Below, in pieces: positions 10,811 to 19,755 of a DNA stretch of 64,000 bases (its first letter is position 1; each line of letters starts with the position of its first letter). This stretch comes from Brevundimonas sp. SH203 (GTDB taxonomy: Bacteria > Pseudomonadota > Alphaproteobacteria > Caulobacterales > Caulobacteraceae). The stretch covers positions 434,001-498,000 of the forward strand of contig NZ_BDMM01000001.1 of NCBI RefSeq assembly GCF_002157625.1. The letters are read 5' to 3'. The notes below the pieces were generated by a model. The model was not told the origin of the DNA, did no database searches, and saw only the letters and a program-made list of their open reading frames with translations. The position numbers were made by a program, and so were the translations under genes.

Positions 10811-12102
10811 CACCCCATCCCATCGTCTTGGCCCTTGATGCGCCGGATGTCGGCGCCGCACGCGCCGAGCTTTTCCTCCAGACGCTCGAAACCGCGATCC
10901 AGATGATAGACGCGGCCCACCGTCGTCTCGCCCTCGGCGACCAGACCGGCGATGATCAGGCACATCGAGGCGCGCAGGTCGGTGGCCATAACCTGGGCGC
11001 CATGCAGAACCTCGACGCCCGTGACATGGGCCTCGCCGGCGTGGACCGAAATCTCGGCGCCCAGACGCGCCAGTTCCGGCACGTGCATGAAGCGGTTTTC
11101 GAAGATCGTCTCGCGAATCGTACTGACGCCCTCGGCCGTGGTCATCAGGGCCATGAACTGCGCCTGCAGGTCGGTGGCGAAGCCGGGATAGATGGCCGTC
11201 TCGACATCGACGGCCTTCAGCCGCTGTTTCGGATCGCGCCTGATCCGCACGCCGTCGGCGGTGGAGGACACCTCGACGCCCGCCTCGACCATCTTGTCGG
11301 TCAGGGAGCCGATCAGCTCGGCGCGCGCCTTGGTCAGACGCACATCACCCCCCGCCATGGCGGCCGCGACGGCGTAGGAGCCCATTTCGATCCGGTCGGG
11401 AATCACCGACCAGGTCGCGCCGTTCAGCGACGAGACGCCGGTGATGGTCAGGACGTCGGTGTCGACGCCCTCGATTTTGGCGCCCATCGCCGTCAGGCAG
11501 TGGGCCAGATCGCCGATCTCGGGCTCGCGCGCAGCACGACGCAGAACCGTCACGCCCTGCGCCAGCACCGCCGCCAGAAGGGCGTGTTCGGTCGCGCCCA
11601 CGGACACGAACGGGAATTCGATCTCGGCGCCGCGCAGCCCCCTGGGCGCGCGGGCGGTGACATAGCCCTCTTCCAGCTCGATCTCGGCGCCCAGCGCCGT
11701 AAGCGCCTGCAGGTGCAGATCGACCGGACGCGCGCCGATGGTGCAACCGCCGGGCAGCGACACCTTGGCCTCGCCGGTGCGCGCCAGCAGCGGCCCCAGC
11801 ACATTGAACGAGGCCCGCATCTGACGAACCAGATCATAGGGGGCGAAGGTCGAGGTCAGATCCTTGGCGTGGAACAGGCTCTCCTGCCCGTCCGCCCCGT
11901 CGCGCTCGGTCACTTCCACCCCGAACTGGCGCAGCAACTGCCCCAGGAAGCGGGTGTCCGCCAGACGCGGCATATTGGTCAGCAGCAAGGGCTGATCCGT
12001 CAGGATCGAGGCGGCCATCAGCTTGATGGCGGAGTTCTTGGCGCCGCTGACGGGAATGTCCCCGAAAAGCTGGGCGCCGCCGTGAATGGCGATGCTGTCC
12101 AT
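10810..12102 (-). CDS. murA: UDP-N-acetylglucosamine 1-carboxyvinyltransferase
   Basis: MurA transfers enolpyruvate from PEP to UDP-GlcNAc, the first committed step of peptidoglycan synthesis. The 430-residue protein has the family N-terminus ([15 protein letters not shown]) and the catalytic loop with Cys120 ([13 protein letters not shown]), the fosfomycin target. The C-terminal block [12 protein letters not shown] is also present. The start at MDSIAIHGG is preferred over an ATG 18 codons upstream because it matches the conserved N-terminus. It heads a three-gene operon. Confidence 0.97.
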   Translation of the reverse strand: MDSIAIHGGAQLFGDIPVSGAKNSAIKLMAASILTDQPLLLTNMPRLADTRFLGQLLRQFGVEVTERDGADGQESLFHAKDLTSTFAPYDLVRQMRASFNVLGPLLARTGEAKVSLPGGCTIGARPVDLHLQALTALGAEIELEEGYVTARAPRGLRGAEIEFPFVSVGATEHALLAAVLAQGVTVLRRAAREPEIGDLAHCLTAMGAKIEGVDTDVLTITGVSSLNGATWSVIPDRIEMGSYAVAAAMAGGDVRLTKARAELIGSLTDKMVEAGVEVSSTADGVRIRRDPKQRLKAVDVETAIYPGFATDLQAQFMALMTTAEGVSTIRETIFENRFMHVPELARLGAEISVHAGEAHVTGVEVLHGAQVMATDLRASMCLIIAGLVAEGETTVGRVYHLDRGFERLEEKLGACGADIRRIKGQDDGMG

Positions 12103-12204
12103 GTGGTCCTTAAGCGCGCCCGAAGGAAACGCTTCGGGGAAAGGGGTCTGTAGCAAGCCGGCGCGCGCTTGCCAAAGGGCTGGGCGGCGTCGCGCCGATG
12201 ACTT

Positions 12205-12444
12205 TCAGTTGCTGTCCCTGGGCGCCGCCGGCGTCCGCGCCGGCGCCTTGCGGCGTCGCAGATTGGCGCGAAGGGCGGCCGCCAGGCGAATGGCCTTTTC
12301 GGCCTTGGCGCGCGCCGCCTCGGACTGGACCGGCTCGGGCGCCCCGGCGGGCGACGGCGCCGCCCCGGCCTTGGCCGGCGATTCGACGCGCGGCGGCGCG
12401 GCGGCGGCGGGCGGCGTAACAGCGTCGTGCGGAGAGCGAGTCAT
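12205..12444 (-). CDS. Small basic hypothetical protein
   Basis: This 79-residue frame encodes an Ala/Pro-rich N-terminal half and a basic helix (KAEKAIRLAAALRANLRRRK). Small proteins ending in a similar RLAxALRxNLRRRKxxAR block are common in alphaproteobacteria, often near murA, and have no known function. The start is uncertain; an in-frame ATG lies at 12480, and neither has a strong ribosome site. It sits about 100 bp upstream of murA on the same strand. Low complexity limits confidence. Confidence 0.5.
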   Translation of the reverse strand: MTRSPHDAVTPPAAAAPPRVESPAKAGAAPSPAGAPEPVQSEAARAKAEKAIRLAAALRANLRRRKAPARTPAAPRDSN

Positions 12445-12556
12445 GAGCCGCAGAATGCCGCGATCAGGGGCCATGTCCAAACTTTCTTTCAGATCGTCAA
12501 AAAGCCGCTTCCCTCCCCGGAAGGGTTTGGCTATACGGCCGCTTCCTCAGTCGGGG

Positions 12557-12637
<81 letters not shown>

Positions 12638-12797
12638 CCTTGTGTGGCGGGCTTTTTACGGCCCGCCCGCATCTCACTCCCCACCTTTTCGAGCCGGAAC
12701 GAACGGCGAAGTCCCCAGTCTGATGTGGGGATAATCCGGGGATACGTTCCGGGTCTGTTTCGAGAATCGCCGTCGCCTTCAGAGCCTAAATACAGGC

Positions 12798-13010
12798 ATG
12801 AGGTATTCGGAGATTGTCGCGGAGGACACGGCGCGCCCGGTGTCGAAGACACCCGCCGTTAGGGCCGCCGAAGCCGCGCGTAAGCGCAGCGATGCCGCCG
12901 CAAACTATCAAGACACCCTCGCCGCAGCACGCGAAAAAAACGCCGCAGCGAGCCGCACGCGGGCCAAGGCGGCCCGAACCTATCAGAACGCGATGAAGGC
13001 CGCCCAGTGA
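12798..13010 (+). CDS. Small Ala/Lys/Arg-rich protein of the integrative element
   Basis: This 70-residue protein is mostly helical in appearance, with AARKRSDAAANYQDTLAAAREKNAAASR and a basic C-terminal segment. I recall similar small proteins in prophage-like islands of alphaproteobacteria, but I cannot assign a function. Its charge would suit nucleic-acid binding. The ribosome site is weak. It is the first gene inside the left boundary and faces the same way as the integrase. Confidence 0.6.
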   Translation: MRYSEIVAEDTARPVSKTPAVRAAEAARKRSDAAANYQDTLAAAREKNAAASRTRAKAARTYQNAMKAAQ

Positions 13011-13142
13011 CCACCTGAGAGGCTGTCAGACCCTATTGCAACGCCAGCGAGCGACGGACATTGCTATCCGCTGCTGGACGCCACTACGTTCGCTATGGGC
13101 TGAACGTGAGCGCGCTTTGCGCAAGGCAGATGGGGCACCCGG

Positions 13143-13505
13143 ATGAACCAAGCGACATTCGCAGCACGGTATAAAAACGAGCCAGATGAGGCTCTGGCTG
13201 CGCTTCAAGAGACCGCCGGGGATTTGGTGCCGGAAGCGCAAGCTGCCCTCGCAGCCGAGATTGAACGACGCGGATTAGACACCGAGGCCGTTCGCGCGCA
13301 GGGCGTCGCCATCGACACGGCGATAAAGACGAGGAAGTCAGCCGCCCTGAAACGCACCCTGTGCTTTCTCGTCGGGATGGTGCTCGCAGTATTCACACTG
13401 GGCGCATTGGGGCTTCAACTGGGTGCGATACCCTTCATGATGGTCTTGGCCGCATCTGGTCTTCTCACCCAATGGCTCATCATGATGCTTTTCAGCCGCC
13501 GTTGA
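13143..13505 (+). CDS. Small two-helix membrane protein of the integrative element
   Basis: The 120-residue protein has an N-terminal soluble part (YKNEPDEALAALQETAGDLVPEAQAAL, then EIERRGLD) resembling a short helical motif common in bacterial hypothetical proteins. Two hydrophobic helices follow, around residues 75-93 and 97-115. It would sit in the inner membrane. No enzyme motif is visible. Candidate roles are immunity or superinfection exclusion for the element, but that is inference from size and context only. Confidence 0.65.
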   Translation: MNQATFAARYKNEPDEALAALQETAGDLVPEAQAALAAEIERRGLDTEAVRAQGVAIDTAIKTRKSAALKRTLCFLVGMVLAVFTLGALGLQLGAIPFMMVLAASGLLTQWLIMMLFSRR

Positions 13506-13659
13506 ACACGGTCGAACTCAGGCTGGCCCTTCCCAGTCGCTGATGTTTTCCCGTTGCCTCACAGCTACGCATTGCGTGTCGGATCGACAGGCAACGGCCA
13601 GTTCAAAACGCGACGCCCATCCGATTTCAGGAACCCTACTCTCGGCTGGCTGACCATCG

Positions 13660-14145
13660 CTATCGGAAGGACTGCGCGCTCCAAAACTGGAACGAGCAGA
13701 CCGCATCGTCTGACATCACGCCGTTCTCTTTCGTGGCGTAGTCGAGCGCACCCGCGCTGCGCAGAGCTTGACAATTCACCGTTCCCCCGGAGACCGCGCG
13801 CTTCCAACAGTGCTCGATGTGCGCGGGGAAATCGGCGACTGGTCGCCGTGCGTTGGCATCATCCGGCCTCATGAACAGGCCGTGGAAGTGTGGGTAGGAG
13901 TCGAACTTCTCCGGCACAACAAGGAACAGCGTCCGGTCAGGCGCGCCGTAGCTGTAGAAGCGTCCTCCGAGCCGCACCGCGTCGAGGTCGTGGGACAAGT
14001 CGCGCAACGCGGCGACCGCCGACGCAGGGCGAACCGCGCCCCGCCAGTTGAACGTCAGAGTCACGAAGTAAGATTCACCTCGACCGAACAGTTCAGTCCA
14101 CTTCTGGTTCAGTAGTTTCCGCTGAATACTCATCTCGTCAGACAT
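13660..14145 (-). CDS. HUH-type Rep-like protein of the integrative element
   Basis: The 161-residue protein shows the three motifs of single-tyrosine HUH endonucleases in order: motif 1 YFVTLTF (26-32), motif 2 HFHGLF with His86 and His88, and motif 3 DYATKE with Tyr136 and Lys139. Such proteins nick a plus strand to start rolling-circle replication in small plasmids and ssDNA phages, or act as relaxases. The start at 14145 has GGAGG seven bases upstream. It is the only minus-strand gene in the element. Catalytic activity is inferred from motifs. Confidence 0.72.
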   Translation of the reverse strand: MSDEMSIQRKLLNQKWTELFGRGESYFVTLTFNWRGAVRPASAVAALRDLSHDLDAVRLGGRFYSYGAPDRTLFLVVPEKFDSYPHFHGLFMRPDDANARRPVADFPAHIEHCWKRAVSGGTVNCQALRSAGALDYATKENGVMSDDAVCSFQFWSAQSFR

Positions 14146-14186
14146 TATCATACCTCCGCTTTGCGTCGGTATATTTACTTTTGCTG

Positions 14187-14260
14187 TTGACGAAGAAAAA
14201 GAAATCGCGTTAGATGAACACGGAGGCGCATAATACAGACAGTCTTAGGAAACTGTCTTC
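14187..14260 (+). promoter_or_regulatory. Candidate promoter and inverted repeat before the excisionase-like gene
   Basis: TTGACG (14187-14192) and TTAGAT (14210-14215) are 17 bases apart and could be a -35/-10 pair. Between this and the GTG at 14261 lies a 7-bp inverted repeat, AGACAGT (14237-14243) and ACTGTCT (14252-14258), a plausible operator. All of this is by eye. Confidence 0.35.
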
Positions 14261-14584
14261 GTGCTTTCATCTACTTGGCCAACCGTGAGGAGCGTGCGTG
14301 ATCTTGTGTCATCGGGAACTGTCCCGTGCTCGGAAGACACGCTTCGTCGGCTGGCAAAGAAGCACGGCATCGGCGCGAAGTTCGGGCGAACGCTCGGCTT
14401 CACCGAAGACGACTATCGCAACCTCTTGAAAGCCCTGTCGTGCCCCTCAAACTCGTCCGCCGTCATAACTCCCCGAACTACTACATCCGTGGCTCCGTCA
14501 AGGGCATGCGCATCGACGAAAGCACTGGCGTTGATCGAGAAAAAGCGGCGCGAGAAATCCTCACGCTTCGGGAAGCCGAACTGA
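14261..14584 (+). CDS. Excisionase-like small protein overlapping the integrase gene
   Basis: The N-terminal half looks like a winged-helix/excisionase DNA-binding unit (VRDLVSSGTVPCSEDTLRRL, then GFTEDDYRNLLKAL). The second half is Ser/Thr/Ala-rich and basic and is read in a different frame from the integrase over 14440-14584. Similar small proteins with a CPSxSS segment overlapping a downstream integrase occur in alphaproteobacterial prophages. The GTG start is uncertain; other GTGs follow shortly. A role in directing excision is inferred. Confidence 0.6.
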   Translation: MLSSTWPTVRSVRDLVSSGTVPCSEDTLRRLAKKHGIGAKFGRTLGFTEDDYRNLLKALSCPSNSSAVITPRTTTSVAPSRACASTKALALIEKKRREKSSRFGKPN

Positions 14585-15450
14585 TCAAGGAGTCGATTCA
14601 CGGCCCCGCCGCCGTGCGCACCTTCGCCGACGCCGTGAGCAGCTATGTGATGGCGAACGGCGAGGTGACGCACCTGTCGCCGCTCGTTCACCATTTCGGT
14701 TCGACCAAGCTGGCGCGCATTGGGCAGGAACAGATCGACGCGGCGGCGCGCAAGCTCGGCGACGGCAAGTCACCTGCTACGATCAACCGTCAAATCTACA
14801 CGCCAATGGCCGCCGTGCTGAACCACGCCGCGCGTATGAACTGGTGCGCCAAACCGATCATCGCTCGCCCCGAACAGCCCGAAGGTCGAGTGCGATGGAT
14901 TTCCCACGACGAAGCCGACGCGCTGATCGAAGCCGCCGCTCCGCACCTGCGCGCACTCGTCGTCTTTCTCCTGTCCACGGGCGCACGGTTGGCTGAGGCC
15001 CTGTATCTGGACTGGCGTGATGTCGATCTCGACGCCCGTCGCGTCGTGTTCGTCAAAACCAAGAACGGCGAGCGTCGCAGCGTGACGCTTCACGAGCGGG
15101 TCGTGCGAGAACTGCGAGCGACATCGCACCGGAGCGGCGCGGTGTTCCGCAAGCCCGATGGATGCGGTTATGCCGACCGTGGTGGCGCGGGTGGCGGTCA
15201 GGTGAAGACGGCGTGGAAGACCATGTGCCGTCGCGCCGAAATCACGGATTTCAGCCCCCACGATTGCCGCCACACGTGGGCGACGTGGCACTATCGCGCG
15301 AACCGCGACCTGACCGCGCTTCAAACGCTCGGGGGGTGGAAATCCGTGGACATGGTGATGCGATACGCCCACGCGAACCGCGACGAACACGCCGCCGGAA
15401 TCGACCGTTTGTGGGGAAAAGGCGGGGAGCCTTCCACAATGGCCGCTTAA
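14440..15450 (+). CDS. int: Tyrosine recombinase/integrase of the tRNA-Thr element
   Basis: Starting at GTG 14440 the protein is 336 residues, with a core-binding domain (about 58-140) and a catalytic domain holding Arg183 (TGARLAEAL), Lys206/208, His274 and Arg277 (HDCRHTW), Trp300 and the nucleophile Tyr309 (VMRYAHAN). It integrates the element at the tRNA-Thr 3' end and with a directionality factor would excise it. An in-frame ATG at 14326 would add 38 residues lacking family similarity. It ends 35 bp before the right repeat. Confidence 0.92.
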   Translation: MPLKLVRRHNSPNYYIRGSVKGMRIDESTGVDREKAAREILTLREAELIKESIHGPAAVRTFADAVSSYVMANGEVTHLSPLVHHFGSTKLARIGQEQIDAAARKLGDGKSPATINRQIYTPMAAVLNHAARMNWCAKPIIARPEQPEGRVRWISHDEADALIEAAAPHLRALVVFLLSTGARLAEALYLDWRDVDLDARRVVFVKTKNGERRSVTLHERVVRELRATSHRSGAVFRKPDGCGYADRGGAGGGQVKTAWKTMCRRAEITDFSPHDCRHTWATWHYRANRDLTALQTLGGWKSVDMVMRYAHANRDEHAAGIDRLWGKGGEPSTMAA

Positions 15451-15485
15451 AGCCCGCCATTACTGGGTTTCACAACCCACCCCAT

Positions 15486-15541
15486 ATCCTTGGTAAGGCT
15501 GAGGTCGTGGGTTCGATTCCCCCCGGCGGCACCATCTGAGA
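15486..15541 (+). repeat. Right attachment-site repeat (displaced original tRNA-Thr 3' end)
   Basis: This 56-bp copy is identical to 12582-12637 and is followed by a terminator hairpin, so it is presumably the original chromosomal 3' end of the tRNA gene, now separated from its 5' part by the element. Confidence 0.95.
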
Positions 15542-15545
15542 ACTG

Positions 15546-15574
15546 AAAAGGCCCGGCTTTCGCCGGGCCTTTTT
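15546..15574 (+). terminator. Terminator hairpin beyond the right attachment site
   Basis: A 12-bp stem (AAAAGGCCCGGC and its complement) closes a four-base loop, followed by TTTTT. The minus strand also ends in TTTT, so it can act both ways: as the ancestral tRNA-Thr terminator and for the gene ending at 15602. Confidence 0.88.
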
Positions 15575-15601
15575 GCTTTCCAGGTCTGTTTTCCGACCGT
15601 T

Positions 15602-16192
15602 TCAGTCGAAGGCCGACATTCGCCTCCGAAGCGGATCGCGCGTATCCGAATCGCGATCCTTGCTCCAGCTGAAGCCCATCGACAGCGATTTGCTGGTCGT
15701 GTCCTCGCCGTAGCCGCGCTCCAGCACCCCATAGGGCGAATAGAAGCCCGGCCCCGCCAGTCCATAACGCCCCGGATAGCCGTAGCCGTAACCCCAGGGT
15801 TCGTTGCGCGCCTCGCGATAGGCCAGGTCCAGACGGCCGTTTTCGCCGATCGGCATCGAAACAGCCGCGCCATAGGTGCGATAGCCGCCGGTGCCGATGC
15901 CCGCCTCGACCATGCCGTGCATCTGGCGATCGTCGCGCGGCCCCGGCGACGACGTCTCTTCGAAGCTGGCGCCCGGCGTGCGGTTCGCGATCCAGTTCTG
16001 GATCTGCTGTTCCGTGGTCATGCCGTGGGGCTGGGCATCCTGGGCCGTCGGCACGGCGACGGCGGCTTGAGGCGCGGCGTTCATGGCCTGGGCCAGGGTC
16101 GGGGCGTTGGTCGGGGCGGTCGCGACCACCCCGTCCGGGTCCGCGCCCGGCGCCATCAGGGCCATGCCGGCCAAGAAACCTGCGATCAGCAT
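15602..16192 (-). CDS. Secreted hypothetical protein
   Basis: This 196-residue protein has a short hydrophobic N-terminus compatible with a signal peptide, an Ala/Thr/Pro-rich linker, and a Gly/Tyr-rich C-terminal half (EAGIGTGGYRTYGAAVSMP, LDLAYREARNEPWGYGYG). The pattern of short alternating strands suggests an outer-membrane or surface protein. I do not recognise a named family. GGGAGAGG precedes the ATG. It borders the integrative element on the right and belongs to the backbone. Confidence 0.65.
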   Translation of the reverse strand: MLIAGFLAGMALMAPGADPDGVVATAPTNAPTLAQAMNAAPQAAVAVPTAQDAQPHGMTTEQQIQNWIANRTPGASFEETSSPGPRDDRQMHGMVEAGIGTGGYRTYGAAVSMPIGENGRLDLAYREARNEPWGYGYGYPGRYGLAGPGFYSPYGVLERGYGEDTTSKSLSMGFSWSKDRDSDTRDPLRRRMSAFD

Positions 16193-16240
16193 TTCGCCTC
16201 TCCCTTCGACATCATCCTAGCACGGCGAATAAGGCGATGG

Positions 16241-16735
16241 TCAGGCGTTTCCGTCGCCCCGTCCCAACGGGTCCGGCAGGGGCTCGCCCTCCGCCACGAA
16301 CGACAGGGCCACGGAGTTGATGCAGTAGCGATTTCCGGTCGGCGGCGGGCCGTCGGGAAAGACATGGCCCTGGTGACTGCCGCATCGCGCGCACTGGGTT
16401 TCGGTGCGGACCATGCCATAGCTGGTGTCGCGGATTTCATGGACGTGGGCCGCATCGACCGGCTCGGTGAAGCTGGGCCAGCCGGTGCCGCTTTCGAACT
16501 TGGTGCGGCTGCGGAACAGCGGCAGGCCGCACTCGCGACAGGAGAATACGCCGGCTCGCTTCTCGCCGAGCAACGTCCCGCAGAACGGCGCCTCGGTGCC
16601 GTGCGACAGCAGGACGCGCTTTTCCTCGGGGTTCAGGTCCGCCTCCAGCCGGGCGCGTTCCTCCGCGTCGGGCGGCGTCAGGTCGTAGCCGGAAGACGAG
16701 CGTAGGGTTTCGGCGTGGGGGGCGAGATCGGTCAT
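16241..16735 (-). CDS. msrB: Peptide-methionine (R)-S-oxide reductase MsrB
   Basis: The 164-residue protein is MsrB: two CxxC zinc pairs (Cys66/69 in CRECG and Cys115/118 in CARCG), the GTGWPSF motif, and the catalytic cysteine Cys138 in RYCINS. It reduces the R form of methionine sulfoxide in damaged proteins. No signal peptide is seen, so it is cytosolic. An in-frame ATG 12 codons upstream is less likely. It follows the S41-like gene with a hairpin in between. Confidence 0.95.
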   Translation of the reverse strand: MTDLAPHAETLRSSSGYDLTPPDAEERARLEADLNPEEKRVLLSHGTEAPFCGTLLGEKRAGVFSCRECGLPLFRSRTKFESGTGWPSFTEPVDAAHVHEIRDTSYGMVRTETQCARCGSHQGHVFPDGPPPTGNRYCINSVALSFVAEGEPLPDPLGRGDGNA

Positions 16736-16751
16736 GGTCTGCAAATGGGAA

Positions 16752-16784
16752 GGGGCGGGCCGAGGTTCCACCCCGGCCCGCCCC
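16752..16784 (-). terminator. Hairpin downstream of the S41-like gene
   Basis: An 11-bp perfect GC stem (GGGGCGGGCCG and its complement) with an 11-base loop lies between the S41-like gene and msrB. The T tract on the minus strand is poor, so termination may be partial. Confidence 0.5.
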
Positions 16785-16809
16785 CTCGGTTCAGATCACG
16801 ATGCGACGC

Positions 16810-18288
16810 TTACTGGAACAGGGTTCCGACCCAGGCGCGCACGGCGGCTTCGTCGGTCGCATCGCCGGTGTAGGCCAGGCCCTGAGCCGGCGTGAAGGGC
16901 GCGTCGTTGCCGCGCTGGCGCGTCGTCCAGGCCTTATGGCCATAGCTCAGTTCGGCGTAGTTGGACGGCAGGCGCATCACGGTGGGCTCGATGAAGATCG
17001 AATCCTCGGCCGTGACCGATCCGGCCAGACGCACGTTCGGCAGGCGCGTCAGCAGATCCAGCGTGTCCAGGCAGCCGCTGGTGCAGCCGCCGTCCACCAG
17101 AACGACCACCGGCCCGGCGACCGGATTGGCGGCGCCCGTGTCCGGCACGGACGGACGGCCCGGCAGGGTGAAGGTCGCCTGATTGGCGGCCAGGGCCGAA
17201 TCGAAGGCGGCGACGATGGCCTGGGTCTGTTCGATCACCGGGCCGGATTCGGCGACGAAGCGCGGATCGGCCTGCATCCGGGCCAGGGTGTCGACGAACC
17301 ACTGACGATTCGCCTGGGTGGCGCGATAGGTGATGGAGCCGGCCTCGGGCTGGCGGCTGACGGTGAACTCGGGCGTCCAGATGCGATTGGCCAGGCCATA
17401 GCCGCGTCCCGTGGCGTTCAGCGACGCCCCGTTGGCGCCGCGCAGGTCGATGACCAGCCCTTGCGCCCCGCGAAGGGCCGGCAACTGCGCCTCGACGGCG
17501 GCGAAGAAGGCGTCCCAGCTGGCGTCGTCGGCCAGGGTGTGGACGTTGATCCAGGGCCGGCCGTTCACCGTCTCGATCGACAGCGGATTGGCGCCGGGCA
17601 CATAGACGGTGGCGCGATAGGCGGCTTCCAGGCTGGCGGCGTCGGCCGGCTGGGGCTGCATCTGGAAGTCGCGGTCGCGGCGGCCGACCTTGAAGGTGCA
17701 TTGCGACGGCACGCCGCCGGCGAACGGGTTGTTGCGGTTCCACAGCAGATAGGGGGCGGTGCGGACCCGGCCGGCCTCGGTGGTCAGGTCGCCTTCCCAG
17801 CGATCCAGCCGCTCGTCGGCCAGCTGCGCGGCGGTCTTGTCGCCGCACTTCACCAGGGTCGCCCCGACCGGCGGCACATTGCGCACGCCGGGCTTCACAT
17901 AGGAGACGACATATTCGCCGTTGCGCCACGCCGTGGTCACGCCCGGCCAGCTGGTGGCGAAGAACGGCCCCAGACCTTCATAGGTCGGGCGGATGGCGAT
18001 GTTCGAATCGCGGAAGCCGTTGGCGTAGTAACGCATCAGATAGGCGTGGCTGTCGCCGCTGTTGACCTGGCCGACCTTGCCCTTGGCCTCGGCCAGGCCC
18101 GTGTCGATCCAGCTGCGGAAGGCTTCGCTGGACGCGCCGGGGATCACGGCGGCCGGATGGTTGGCGGCCAGCGCGTCGTGGGCGGCCTGCAGATCCTGCT
18201 GGGCCAGAGCGCGGAAGTCCTGGGCTGCGGCGGCGCCGGCGGCGAAGGACAGAACGGCGGCCGATGCGGCGGCGATCATGCGATTCAT
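16810..18288 (-). CDS. Secreted S41-family peptidase-like protein
   Basis: This 492-residue protein has a Sec signal (about residues 1-22, ending AAAAQ) and a C-terminal region like tail-specific proteases: ALRGAQGLVIDLRGANG, then VVVLVDGGCTSGCLDTLDLL, where the serine after CT would be the nucleophile. It should be periplasmic. The usual S41 lysine is not obvious, so it may use a Ser-His type site or be inactive. AGGA lies eight bases before the ATG. It faces msrB on the same strand. Confidence 0.75.
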   Translation of the reverse strand: MNRMIAAASAAVLSFAAGAAAAQDFRALAQQDLQAAHDALAANHPAAVIPGASSEAFRSWIDTGLAEAKGKVGQVNSGDSHAYLMRYYANGFRDSNIAIRPTYEGLGPFFATSWPGVTTAWRNGEYVVSYVKPGVRNVPPVGATLVKCGDKTAAQLADERLDRWEGDLTTEAGRVRTAPYLLWNRNNPFAGGVPSQCTFKVGRRDRDFQMQPQPADAASLEAAYRATVYVPGANPLSIETVNGRPWINVHTLADDASWDAFFAAVEAQLPALRGAQGLVIDLRGANGASLNATGRGYGLANRIWTPEFTVSRQPEAGSITYRATQANRQWFVDTLARMQADPRFVAESGPVIEQTQAIVAAFDSALAANQATFTLPGRPSVPDTGAANPVAGPVVVLVDGGCTSGCLDTLDLLTRLPNVRLAGSVTAEDSIFIEPTVMRLPSNYAELSYGHKAWTTRQRGNDAPFTPAQGLAYTGDATDEAAVRAWVGTLFQ

Positions 18289-18404
18289 GGAGTTTCCTGC
18301 GGTCTTCTCAAGGGTAAACGCTTGGCCAGCGTTAAACCTCATGCGTCCCGCGCTTGCCAAGCCCGCACGACCCGATTTCGCCGCAATGTCACATGCGCCG
18401 CGCC

Positions 18405-19124
18405 TCAGAAACGCGGCGGCGCCGCCGTCGTCACCGGCCCGAACAGGGCGACGAAACTGCGCCTGAGCGCCGCGTCCGCCTCGTCCAGGGTAGCCAGCAC
18501 GCCCAGATCGACCAGGCTGGTCACGCCATGCTCCTGAATGCCGCACGGCACGATGCCGCCGAAATGCTCCAGGTCCGGTTCGACGTTCAGGCTGACGCCG
18601 TGGAAGCTGACCCATTTGCGGACCTTGACCCCGATGGCGGCGATCTTGTCCTCGCGCGACCAGCCGGGGCCTTTGCGCTCGACCCAGACCCCGACCCGGC
18701 CCGGTCGCACATCCGCGACGACGCCGAAGTCGGACAGGGCGCCGATCAGCCACAGCTCCAGCCCCCGCACGAAGCAGCGCACGTCCTTGCCCCGCCGGTT
18801 CATGTCCAGCATCACATAGCAGACCCTCTGGCCCGGCCCGTGATAGGTGAACTGCCCCCCGCGTCCCGTGCGGTGAACGGGGAACCGCCCGGCGTCCAGC
18901 AGATCCTCGTCCCTGGCCGAGACCCCGGCGGTGTAGAGCGGCGGATGTTCCAGCAACCAGACCATCTCGGCCGCCTCGCCCGCCGCGATGGCGGCGACCC
19001 GCGCCTCCATGAAGGCTTCGGCGGCGGCGTAATCGACATACCCCTCCGACACCGCCCATTCGACGGGCCGGCCTTCGTCGAGACGCAGTTTCTGAAGGGA
19101 CGGACTTAACGGCTCAGCAAGCAT
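18405..19124 (-). CDS. lipB: Octanoyltransferase LipB
   Basis: LipB moves an octanoyl group from acyl carrier protein to lipoyl domains, the first step of lipoate synthesis. The 239-residue protein has the family motifs: [16 protein letters not shown] with His95, [11 protein letters not shown] with catalytic Lys160, and GGIVPCGI with acyl-thioester Cys194. It is divergent from the FliN-like gene; lipA is not in the window. Confidence 0.95.
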   Translation of the reverse strand: MLAEPLSPSLQKLRLDEGRPVEWAVSEGYVDYAAAEAFMEARVAAIAAGEAAEMVWLLEHPPLYTAGVSARDEDLLDAGRFPVHRTGRGGQFTYHGPGQRVCYVMLDMNRRGKDVRCFVRGLELWLIGALSDFGVVADVRPGRVGVWVERKGPGWSREDKIAAIGVKVRKWVSFHGVSLNVEPDLEHFGGIVPCGIQEHGVTSLVDLGVLATLDEADAALRRSFVALFGPVTTAAPPRF

Positions 19125-19190
19125 GACGCTTCAATGTGGGCGGCAAGGCGTTTCCGCAAGGGACGGCCTCGCCGTGACCGAGAGCTTTTC

Positions 19191-19442
19191 GTGACCCAGA
19201 TCAACGCCGTCGATGTCGAAATCTCAGTCGTGCTGGGGCGTTCGGTGCTGCCGATGTCGCAACTGCTGCGCATGGGACGCGGCGCGGTGATTCCCCTGGA
19301 CGTGGCCGAAGGCGACGAGGTGTGGATTCTGGCCAACAACTATCCGGTGGCGCGCGGCGAGATCGAGATTCGCGACGACCGCATCGCCATCACCGTCACT
19401 CGCCAGGCCGATGTGTACGACTTCATGGCCGGGGCGGCCTGA
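19191..19442 (+). CDS. Short FliN/FliM-type C-ring protein
   Basis: From GTG 19191, with GAGAG six bases upstream, the product is 83 residues and is essentially one SpoA/FliN domain: VDVEISVVLGRSVLPMSQLL, then EGDEVWILANNYPVARGEI. Such domains form the base of the flagellar switch ring or type III secretion C-ring. The frame is open to an ATG at 19134, but that extension is arginine-rich and unlike the family. No other C-ring gene is near, so this may be a second, free-standing FliN-like subunit. Confidence 0.8.
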   Translation: MTQINAVDVEISVVLGRSVLPMSQLLRMGRGAVIPLDVAEGDEVWILANNYPVARGEIEIRDDRIAITVTRQADVYDFMAGAA

Positions 19443-19448
19443 TTGGCC

Positions 19449-19480
19449 AGTGACGAGTGGTCAGTGGCGAGTGGCGAGCG
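19449..19480 (+). repeat. Short AGTGGCG tandem repeats
   Basis: The segment contains imperfect tandem units (CAGTGACGAGTGG, CAGTGGCGAGTGGCGAG). The reverse complement of the same unit recurs near 19540 and as three tandem copies inside mutL at 61675-61696. Confidence 0.6.
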
Positions 19481-19605
19481 AATGCGCCCCGCCTTTCCAC
19501 GCAGGGCGTCAGATCGCCGTCGCTGAAATGGTCCGCCCCGCTCGCCACTCATTTCGCCCTTCCCTTTTCCAACGGCTTCGTCTATTCGCCGCCGCTCCGA
19601 TGCGA

Positions 19606-19690
19606 GCGGTCGTGGCGGAATTGGTAGACGCGCAGCGTTGAGGTCGCTGTGGGGCAACCCGTGGAAGTTCGAGTCTTCTCGACCGCACCA
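19606..19690 (+). tRNA. tRNA-Leu (GAG)
   Basis: This 85-nt class II tRNA has acceptor GCGGTCG/CGACCGC, anticodon stem CAGCG/CGCTG with loop TTGAGGT (anticodon GAG), a long variable arm and encoded CCA. Confidence 0.96.
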
Positions 19691-19755
19691 TCTGGCTAAA
19701 CAGGGCGATTCATCGGCTAACTCCGGCTGGACACACTACCAAGGAAGGCGACAAC

